From Armatimonadota bacterium (GTDB taxonomy: Bacteria > Armatimonadota > Zipacnadia > Zipacnadales > UBA11051), in the NCBI GenBank assembly GCA_003542955.1, contig DPJP01000035.1, positions 1 to 12,955 on the forward strand: a stretch of 12,955 nucleotides of DNA. Direction: 5' to 3'. Numbering within the stretch: the stretch's first letter is position 1; each line of letters begins with the position of its first letter. Under the pieces are notes generated by a model, which did not search any database, was not told the origin of the DNA, and worked only from the letters and a program-made list of their open reading frames with translations. The translations under genes were made by a program, and so were the position numbers. Positions 7,981 to 12,955 of the stretch are shown here, piece after piece.

Positions 7981-8244
7981 GCTCCGGCCGCGCTCCCACA
8001 GCCTCACGCAGGCCCGAGCCACTGGTTCCCTTGACTTTCTCTGACCGGGGGTACGCCCGCTGCGGATTATAGCACATGCATGCGTATGCGGGCAAAGCCG
8101 CAGCCGGTGTGTCTGACCGTTCGTCCGGGTGGATGGTTGCGGCTGATGTGTGCACAGGCGAGAGCTGCTTTGGCGCCACCGTGGTACACAGGGGGGGCTC
8201 GGAGAGCGTCCGAAGCACGGCAAGGCTACTGGCGGCCCGGGGGT
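7964..8244. other. Intergenic region between mazF and the lptD-like gene (281 bp)
   Basis: It holds the lptD-like promoter (8066-8095), a leader of about 95 bases, and a small inverted repeat TCGGA-gagcg-TCCGA close to the 3' end of mazF. I see no T-rich intrinsic terminator for mazF and recognise no known riboswitch fold. Confidence 0.55.
8066..8095 (-). promoter_or_regulatory. Sigma70-type extended -10 promoter for the lptD-like gene
   Basis: The minus strand reads TTGCCC (8095-8090), an 18-base spacer, and a perfect TATAAT (8071-8066) preceded by TGC, giving the extended form TGCTATAAT. A start point near 8058 would leave a leader of about 95 bases before ATG 7963. It is the best promoter in the window and stands out in such GC-rich sequence. 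Confidence 0.75.
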
Positions 8245-8583
8245 TTAGAGGTCAAGCAGTGCGCCCAACCGCTCTGCAATCGCCGTCATCGTGCTCTCTG
8301 AGACGGCCCCTCGGTACTCAACACACCGGTCTTGAGACACAGCGCGGATATGGTCGCACAGGGCCACGGAGTCGCGGTCAAGCCCACCCTCGGGTGCGGC
8401 AATCCGCACGTGCATCGGCACGCCACGATCTCGGCTCGTGATGGGGATCACCACGGCCATTCGGGTTGGCCCCGCGTTGTACGCCGTGATAGACACGATG
8501 AGCGCTGGTCTCCTGCCGGCCTGTTCGTGTCCGCGAACCGGGTTGAAGTCGACGGTCCAGACGTCGCCACGCGTGAGCCTCAT
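8245..8583 (-). CDS. mazF: MazF/PemK-type mRNA endoribonuclease toxin
   Basis: MazF toxins cleave single-stranded mRNA at short sequence motifs and halt translation when the antitoxin is lost. The protein has 112 residues, the usual length. It opens with the family signature RGDVWTVDFNPVRG followed by EQAGRRPALIVS, has the central VVIPITSRDRG strand-turn, and ends with DRDSVALCDHIRAVSQDR, matching the usual SVxxxDQIRT(V/I)D segment but with His in place of Gln. The ATG at 8583 overlaps the antitoxin stop as ATGA, with GAGGA just before it, so translation is probably coupled. The gene is intact with no frameshift. Its cleavage specificity cannot be read from the sequence. Confidence 0.95.
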   Translation of the reverse strand: MRLTRGDVWTVDFNPVRGHEQAGRRPALIVSITAYNAGPTRMAVVIPITSRDRGVPMHVRIAAPEGGLDRDSVALCDHIRAVSQDRCVEYRGAVSESTMTAIAERLGALLDL

Positions 8584-8828
8584 TCCTCATCCAACCCGTC
8601 AGCGAGACTCCCGTCCCAGACCGCCCGCTCTTCCTCCAGCTCGGCGGCGGCGTCAGCGTCGGCCCAGACCCGCGCGTAGGCCTTGTTGGTTTCCTCAATG
8701 AGCTTCGCACGTTGCAGGCGGCGCGCTACAAGAGCGAAGTAGTCGCCCAGGGACATGCTCTCGCCCTCCGCGAGCTGCTTGAATGCCTGGCGTGTCTCTT
8801 TGGCCATGCGCACAGAGGTGTCACTCAT
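8580..8828 (-). CDS. MazE-like antitoxin partner of MazF
   Basis: This 82-residue protein precedes mazF and overlaps it by 4 bases, the classic antitoxin-toxin order. The N-terminus (TSVRMAKETRQAFKQLAEGE) has a short strand followed by a helix, as in ribbon-helix-helix DNA-binding antitoxins, which would let it repress its own promoter. The C-terminal half is helical and acidic (ELEEERAVWDGSLADGLDEE), with a Trp and many acids, fitting a tail that wraps and neutralises the basic toxin. ATG 8828 is preferred over the adjacent GTG at 8831 because AAGGGGG (8842-8836) then lies 7 bases upstream. The family label rests mainly on context; the DNA-binding fold is inferred. Confidence 0.85.
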   Translation of the reverse strand: MSDTSVRMAKETRQAFKQLAEGESMSLGDYFALVARRLQRAKLIEETNKAYARVWADADAAAELEEERAVWDGSLADGLDEE

Positions 8829-8847
8829 CACTACACCCCCTTCATCG

Positions 8848-8888
8848 GTCTACATGGAGTATACCACTGAGTACGCATGCCAGTCTAC
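8848..8888 (-). promoter_or_regulatory. mazEF promoter with possible autoregulatory operator
   Basis: The minus strand carries TAGACT (8887-8882), an 18-base spacer, and TATACT (8863-8858) preceded by TGG, a plausible extended -10 promoter. The promoter is bracketed by two direct copies of GTCTAC on the plus strand (8848-8853 and 8883-8888), 35 bases apart, and contains the small palindromes GTATAC and GCATGC. Toxin-antitoxin promoters are usually repressed by the antitoxin binding such repeats, but the actual site is inferred. Confidence 0.55.
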
Positions 8889-8934
8889 TAAAATGTCTGC
8901 GTTCAATATAGGCGCGAATAGATGCGCATAACGA

Positions 8935-10185
8935 CTACGTCTGAGTTCGTGTGTACCAGTTCTCCCCGAAGTGGTCGAAGTCCTCGGTCAACAGGAACAT
9001 GCCGGTGGTGCGCATTCTCCCGCCGCGCGCGAGGTAGTCCAGCACGGCCCGCTCGAGGCTCGTGCCCGCCGGGTGTGTTGCCGGGTCGACATCGCTCCGC
9101 CCGAAGATGTTGTAGAGCCCATCGCGCTCGCCCGACGGCCAGGGGAACAGGTAGAGCTGCTCCTGGAACAGCGCCATGTTCGAGTCGGGCCGGTACCACT
9201 GTGCAATCTGCGGGTCGAGTATCCACGACACACAGCCGAAGCCGAAGAAGGGCCGCTCGGGGAAGTACCTCGGGAAGAACTCGAGCGCCTGCTGCATCGA
9301 GTCGCGACAGCGCTCGAGCGTCATGCCGCCGCCCGGTGGGATGTGTACATCCAGCAGCGGGTAACCGGGCGCCAGGACGGCGTGCCATGTGCGCAGGTCA
9401 AGACTGACCTCGGTGTCCAGGGCGACGCCGGCCGGCGATATCGGCGTTCCGGTGATGGAGCCATCCCCCGCTATGAGCCGCGCCGTCCATCCCTCGGCAG
9501 ACCCTTCTACGTCGATAGTGCCCTCCGGGTTGAAGCGCGTCCCCTCATCGGCCAGCGCGATCGCGCGCCCGTCGGCGCGATTACGAAACACGCGGACGCG
9601 CCCGGCAAAGGGGCGCACCATGTACTCGAAGCGCCCGAGCTGGTAGAGCTCGCCGCGGGTGTGGTTGCGCAGCCAGTAGAGCACCCGCGGGTCCGTGCCC
9701 CAGCGGCCCCCGTTGTTGAGCCGGTAGAAGTCCACCGAGGCCGGGTAGTGCGTGACGGTGGCGTAGGTGATCTCCTCCGGCACGCGACGCCGCTGGTGGT
9801 AGGCGCGCATCCGCGGGATGGCCGAGAGCGCGATCAAGAGCCACAGCACCGGGGTCAACTCGCCGAGGGCATCGATCTCGTCGGGCCAGTCGCCCGTGAG
9901 TTCGGTGTCGTAGTCCAGATGCGTGTAGAGCAGCTCGTGGCAATACCAGGCGAAGCGGAGCAGGTTGGGGTCGGCGATGACTGCCGCGGCCGCCTCCCGT
10001 AGCGCCTCGTCGACGTCCGCGGGCAGCGTGGCCCGCTCCCGGCACCGGGTGAACTGCTCCGGGGTCAAGAAGTCGGGCGCATCCACCGGCATGGAGGCCA
10101 TCGAGGCATCCCACTTGTGCGAGAAGATGCTCTCGCATTCGGACAGGTTGAGCGCGTCGAGTACATCACTGAGGGTGGCTGGCAT
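8935..10185 (-). CDS. N-acyltransferase, NAT_N/GNAT_C two-domain family
   Basis: This 416-residue cytoplasmic protein resembles the bacterial acyltransferase-domain family that joins a helical N-terminal region to a GNAT-like C-terminal region; such enzymes are thought to transfer acyl groups from acyl-CoA to an amine, but substrates are mostly unknown. Residues 1-135 are helical, with a hydrophobic segment LGELTPVLWLLIALSAI (108-124) that is more likely a buried helix than a membrane anchor. The family-like C-terminal core includes LLDVHIPPGGGMTLERC (277-293), FFPRYFPERPFFGFGCVSW (303-321), LDPQ (323-326), and FQEQLYLFPWP (340-350). ATG 10185 gives a protein-like N-terminus. The Shine-Dalgarno is weak (AGGA about 13 bases upstream), and a 17-codon longer start at 10236 has none, so the start is uncertain. 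There is no signal peptide. The gene stands alone; its stop lies 107 bp from the antitoxin start. Confidence 0.8.
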   Translation of the reverse strand: MPATLSDVLDALNLSECESIFSHKWDASMASMPVDAPDFLTPEQFTRCRERATLPADVDEALREAAAAVIADPNLLRFAWYCHELLYTHLDYDTELTGDWPDEIDALGELTPVLWLLIALSAIPRMRAYHQRRRVPEEITYATVTHYPASVDFYRLNNGGRWGTDPRVLYWLRNHTRGELYQLGRFEYMVRPFAGRVRVFRNRADGRAIALADEGTRFNPEGTIDVEGSAEGWTARLIAGDGSITGTPISPAGVALDTEVSLDLRTWHAVLAPGYPLLDVHIPPGGGMTLERCRDSMQQALEFFPRYFPERPFFGFGCVSWILDPQIAQWYRPDSNMALFQEQLYLFPWPSGERDGLYNIFGRSDVDPATHPAGTSLERAVLDYLARGGRMRTTGMFLLTEDFDHFGENWYTRTQT

Positions 10186-10427
10186 GCGGATATCACATCC
10201 TGAAGGGCGCCTGATTGGCGGAACGCTGGGGACCATTTGAGCGGCGGGCCGGGGAATCCTGCAGGCATGGGAAGTGGTGCATCTGGGCGAACTGGTTTCC
10301 CCGGCAGGACAATCCGGGCCGGCGTCGAAGGCATGGTAGTGTGAAAGGCCGTTGTCAATGTCGACTTCGGTCGTGCGTGTGGATGGCTGACAGGTCAGTG
10401 GGGCCCATCGAGTGAGGAGGAGAGGAC
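10186..10427. other. Divergent intergenic region (242 bp)
   Basis: It separates the leftward acyltransferase gene from the rightward pseudopilin gene, so it must hold promoters for both. A TTGTCA hexamer lies in the part preceding the pseudopilin but has no good -10 at the right distance. A perfect inverted repeat CTGAC-AG-GTCAG at 10387-10398 lies just upstream of the pseudopilin Shine-Dalgarno. I make no promoter call here. Confidence 0.5.
10387..10398. promoter_or_regulatory. 12-bp inverted repeat upstream of the pseudopilin gene
   Basis: CTGAC and GTCAG are perfect complements separated by two bases, about 17 bases upstream of the AGGAGG ribosome-binding site. The shape suits a small dimeric repressor site, but it could be chance. 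Confidence 0.3.
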
Positions 10428-11063
10428 ATGAAGAGGACGGGGTTTACGCTGATCGAGTTGCTAGTGGTAATAGCAATAATCGCAATCCTGGCGGCGATTC
10501 TATTCCCGGTATTCGCCAGGGCGCGGGAGAAGGCCAGGCAGTCGAACTGCCTGTCCAACCAGAAGCAGATTGGCCTGGCGATTGTGATGTACAACCAGGA
10601 CTATGATGAGCGGGTCGTCCCATGGCGCACGGCGGTGCCGGTCGGTACGCCCGGGGCGGAGGCGGACGGCGAGGCCGGAGGGGGGTACGCGCGGTTGTAC
10701 TGGTACCGACTGGTCGAGCCCTATGTCAAGAGCTCTCAGGTATTCATCTGCCCGTCGAGCGAGCCATTCGCGTCCACTTGCCGGGGCCTACGCGGCACGT
10801 ACGGCTTCAATACATCCGTGGCCGGCATCAAGATGGGTGACATCAAGTGGCCGGCCGAACTGGCGATGACCTGCGATACGAACTGCTACCGAACGTGCAC
10901 GTGGACCGAGTACAGCACCGGCACTGCCCACGCCTTCAGCAACACCGGCTATGCAGCATTCCATCGGCGACACAACGATGGGTCCAATGCCAGTTTCGCC
11001 GACGGGCACGCGAAGTGGCTCAACAGCCTCGTGCAGCGCAACGTCGACAACGCCGCGCCGTAG
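10428..11063 (+). CDS. Type IV pilin/pseudopilin-like protein with DUF1559-type H-X9-DG C-terminus
   Basis: This 211-residue protein has a type III (prepilin) signal: MKRTG is cleaved by prepilin peptidase before Phe, with Glu at +5, followed by a hydrophobic helix ([16 protein letters not shown]). The mature protein is therefore expected to sit in the inner membrane and possibly assemble with a type II secretion or pilus machine. The globular part contains [20 protein letters not shown], a typical segment of this family, and ends with the H-X9-DG signature (H182, D192-G193, within [14 protein letters not shown]). Its partners and true role are unknown; Armatimonadota and Planctomycetota carry many paralogues. 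The ATG has a strong AGGAGG 7 bases upstream (10415-10420). No secretion-machine gene is adjacent, and a hairpin terminator follows, so it is probably monocistronic. Confidence 0.95.
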   Translation: MKRTGFTLIELLVVIAIIAILAAILFPVFARAREKARQSNCLSNQKQIGLAIVMYNQDYDERVVPWRTAVPVGTPGAEADGEAGGGYARLYWYRLVEPYVKSSQVFICPSSEPFASTCRGLRGTYGFNTSVAGIKMGDIKWPAELAMTCDTNCYRTCTWTEYSTGTAHAFSNTGYAAFHRRHNDGSNASFADGHAKWLNSLVQRNVDNAAP

Positions 11064-11093
11064 CCTCTCGGCGGTGCAGGTGACGACGGCCTG

Positions 11094-11125
11094 AGGACGG
11101 TGGCAGTCGCAGTCACCGTCCTTTC
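11094..11125 (+). terminator. Intrinsic terminator of the pseudopilin gene
   Basis: A perfect 9-bp stem, AGGACGGTG (11094-11102) with CACCGTCCT (11114-11122), an 11-base loop and a short following TTC stretch (TTTCTC counting the last stem base). It starts 31 bases after the stop codon. The U-tract is short, so termination may be partial. Confidence 0.75.
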
Positions 11126-11129
11126 TCAC

Positions 11130-11151
11130 GTCTCTGAGACACTGCTACACT
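11130..11151 (+). promoter_or_regulatory. Candidate promoter/operator of the CBM9 gene
   Basis: TGCTACACT (11143-11151) matches an extended -10 moderately (TAnAnT plus TGn), but the -35 position holds only TTTCTC or TTCTCA, partly inside the terminator. The palindrome GTCTCTGAGAC (11130-11140) occupies the spacer, where a repressor would block polymerase. The leader would be about 125 bases. Confidence 0.3.
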
Positions 11152-11284
11152 CCGTGCCCAATCCTCAGCCCCCACGCAGGCTCCGGCCCCCGCAGTAGCG
11201 AACAGGCATCTGTGCGCCGTCGTGCGCAGTGCCTGGTCGTAGCGCGGCGCGTCAAATGGCCGCAGCGCCCTGGAGGTTACTCCC

Positions 11285-12955
11285 ATGAACCGACTGTGTG
11301 TCGCCCTGCTGCTGCTCTGCTGCTCCCTTGCCCTTCCCGCCCCGATGGCCCCCACCCCGTTCGCCACTGCCGGGAAGACCAACCAGGTCCCCTCCCTTGA
11401 TGGCAAACTCGACGAAGCCTGCTGGCAGCCGACGACCTCGGCGGTGCTCAAGGCCTTTGTGATGACCGACTTCAGCACGCCCGCCTCGGCGCAGACTCAG
11501 GCCCGCGTCTGCTGGGATGCCGAGAGCCTCTACATCGGCGTCATCTGCGATGAGCCCAACATCAAGGCCATTCGCCGGTACGCCACCGAGCGTGATGATG
11601 CGCTCTGGCGCGATGACTGCATCGAGATATTCATCGACTCGAACCACGACCGCTCGAGCTTCTATCAGATCATCGTCAACGCCAACGGCGCTGTATACGA
11701 CTCGCGGTCGCCGGGCGACGCTAATTGGAATGCCGACATCCGGGCGGCCGGCAGCGTCGGCGAGACGTCATGGTCCGTCGAGGTCGCCATCCCCTTCAAG
11801 GACATCGGTGGGGCGCCGAAGTCCGGCGATGTCTGGGGCTTCAACATAGGCAGGGAGCGCTACGCGGGTGATGAGCATCTCTCCATCTGGTCGCCCACCT
11901 ACGCGAAGTTCCTGGAGCCCTCCCGCTTCGGCGAGCTGCGCTTTGCACAACAGCCCGCGTCGCTGCTTCTCGAGCCACCGGCGGCCTGGACGTTCGGCCC
12001 TCACATCGTCAGCGTCCTGGGCAATGAAGATGAGAACCCGACTGCGCACCTGCTCCGTGACTGGCCCGCTCAGCTCGAACGCAGATGGGCCACGCCCGAG
12101 CCGACCATCGGCGCGGGCAAGTACGCCGAGGGTCAGTCGCTGCCGAACCGCTGGGAGGCGCGTGTGACCACCGTTGACGGCAGCGAAGTCGCCTGCGTGC
12201 TCGAGCAGAAGGCCGGCGACACCGTCCTCTGCCGGCAGTCGCTCCCGATCGTCATCAGCCCGAGGCCGGTGACGGCGGAGCTTGCCCGCGTGCTCCTCGG
12301 CCTGCGCGACACAGCCGGTGGCTTCGACCACTTCGGGGATGATATCAGCCGCCTCATGGACGAGACGGAGCAGGTGCTCACGCGGCTTGTGACCGACAGC
12401 GCCTCTACCGAGCAGCCACTGACGCAGGAGCAGTGGCGCGCCATCTGGGCCGAGCAGAACAGCCTGCTGACCCGCGTCAAGGGCCTCGCCTACATCGTGT
12501 GGACGAAATCGCCCTGGGAAGGCCTCGAGCGCGACGAGATGCCCGGCAGCCTCCACCCCGACCCCGGAGTGCGCATGGTCGGGTGCGGGAACGAGACCGA
12601 GTCGGCCGTGGTGTGCATCTCGAACCCGACGAATGTGACCTTCGAGGCGCGTGTGAAGCTGAGCAGCCTTCAGCTCGAGACGCCGCAGATACTCGCTGAT
12701 CTGCAGGCAGCGAACCTGCTCATGAACGGGGACTTCTCCCAGGGCGAGCAAAACGGGACCCCGCTCGAGTGGCGGCGCATCGAGGCGAAGGCCGGCTACA
12801 TGCTCGAGCAGCAGCCCGACGGCTCGCGGGCGTTTGTGCTCACCGGGGAGCCCGGACAGCCGGCCGCCGCGAACTTCCGCCAGCCGGTCGAACTCGAGGG
12901 CGGCAAGCAGTACACGCTGATTGCCGAACTGTCCGCGGAGAATCTTCCTGCCGCC
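11285..12955 (+). CDS. Secreted CBM9-domain carbohydrate-binding protein, C-terminus beyond the window
   Basis: The frame is open for 557 codons to the right edge. Residues 1 to about 22 form a signal peptide (MNRLCVALLLLCCSLALPAP). Residues 36-220 match the CBM9-like family: DGKLDEACW (39-47), a VCWDAESLYIGV strand pair, the DDCIEIFIDSN motif (110-120), WSVEVAIPF (163-171), WGFNIGRER (184-192) and a closing FGELRF. Residues 221-475 are unassigned, partly helical, with a beta segment near the end. From about 480 a second jelly-roll module begins, with NGDFSQG (481-487) and PLEWRR, similar to the opening of the N-terminal module of the GH-like protein at 3688-6306. Such proteins bind or process extracellular polysaccharide; a catalytic domain could lie beyond the window. 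ATG 11285 has GGAGG 8 bases upstream (11272-11276). Confidence 0.88.
   Translation, partial: MNRLCVALLLLCCSLALPAPMAPTPFATAGKTNQVPSLDGKLDEACWQPTTSAVLKAFVMTDFSTPASAQTQARVCWDAESLYIGVICDEPNIKAIRRYATERDDALWRDDCIEIFIDSNHDRSSFYQIIVNANGAVYDSRSPGDANWNADIRAAGSVGETSWSVEVAIPFKDIGGAPKSGDVWGFNIGRERYAGDEHLSIWSPTYAKFLEPSRFGELRFAQQPASLLLEPPAAWTFGPHIVSVLGNEDENPTAHLLRDWPAQLERRWATPEPTIGAGKYAEGQSLPNRWEARVTTVDGSEVACVLEQKAGDTVLCRQSLPIVISPRPVTAELARVLLGLRDTAGGFDHFGDDISRLMDETEQVLTRLVTDSASTEQPLTQEQWRAIWAEQNSLLTRVKGLAYIVWTKSPWEGLERDEMPGSLHPDPGVRMVGCGNETESAVVCISNPTNVTFEARVKLSSLQLETPQILADLQAANLLMNGDFSQGEQNGTPLEWRRIEAKAGYMLEQQPDGSRAFVLTGEPGQPAAANFRQPVELEGGKQYTLIAELSAENLPAA

Larger units (their letters stand above)
11064..11284. 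other. Intergenic region between pseudopilin and CBM9 genes (221 bp)
   Basis: It contains the pseudopilin terminator (11094-11125), then a perfect GTCTC-T-GAGAC inverted repeat (11130-11140) immediately before a TGCTACACT extended -10-like sequence (11143-11151), which is a weak promoter candidate for the CBM9 gene. The rest is GC-rich with small inverted repeats such as TGCGC-cgtcgt-GCGCA. No small gene or known RNA is recognised. Confidence 0.5.

Noticed and set aside
7981..8058. Riboswitch in the lptD-like leader
   Set aside because: No conserved core of a known riboswitch class was recognised; the leader only shows short GC-rich hairpins.
7964..8218. 85-codon N-terminal extension of the lptD-like frame
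   Set aside because: The extension covers the promoter and leader, has no protein-like character, and would bury the clear signal peptide that begins at 7963.
8903..9388. 161-residue minus-strand frame overlapping the acyltransferase end
   Set aside because: It is an alternative frame inside the acyltransferase gene, with Arg/Ala-rich sequence and no recognisable domain.
11768..12751. 327-residue minus-strand frame opposite the CBM9 gene
   Set aside because: The plus-strand frame has a signal peptide, CBM9 motifs and a Shine-Dalgarno; the antisense frame shows none of these and is a GC-driven shadow.
1..12955. CRISPR array, insertion sequence, tRNA or rRNA
   Set aside because: Reading both strands showed no regularly spaced repeats, transposase motifs with terminal inverted repeats, or cloverleaf/rRNA sequence.

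Overview
This is a GC-rich window, and the gene content points to a diderm bacterium, most likely of the phylum Armatimonadota. The best clue is the type IV pilin-like protein at 10428-11063. Its N-terminus (FTLIELLVV, then [15 protein letters not shown]) and its C-terminal H-X9-DG motif are typical of the large DUF1559-like pseudopilin families of Armatimonadota and Planctomycetota. The LptD/OstA-like protein implies an outer membrane with lipopolysaccharide or a similar glycolipid. The phylum call is inferred from family resemblance, not from a search.

Layout. From 1 to 10185 every gene I accept lies on the minus strand. Read in the direction of transcription from the right, they are: an N-acyltransferase of the NAT_N/GNAT_C type (10185-8935); a MazE-like/MazF toxin-antitoxin pair overlapping by ATGA (8828-8245); an LptD-like outer-membrane protein (7963-6374) with a well-formed extended -10 promoter; a secreted three-domain glycoside-hydrolase-like protein (6306-3688), probably co-transcribed with it; and secA (3407 to beyond base 1). 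After a divergent gap at 10186-10427 the plus strand carries the pseudopilin, a hairpin terminator, and the 5' part of a secreted CBM9-domain protein that runs off the right edge.

How the genes relate. Most products concern the cell envelope or secretion: SecA drives export, the LptD-like protein belongs to outer-membrane biogenesis, and the GH-like and CBM9 proteins both have signal peptides and carbohydrate-binding modules. The MazEF pair and the acyltransferase look like independent insertions in this envelope neighbourhood. No mobile element, CRISPR array, tRNA or rRNA was seen.

Most unusual features. The SecA has about 110 extra residues inside the second nucleotide-binding domain. It also has at least about 270 extra, mostly helical residues before the point where the conserved IRA1 helix motif should appear, and that motif is not reached within the window. 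I did not find a convincing, wholly new multi-gene system. The paired LptD-like and GH-like genes and the enlarged SecA are the best candidates for follow-up.
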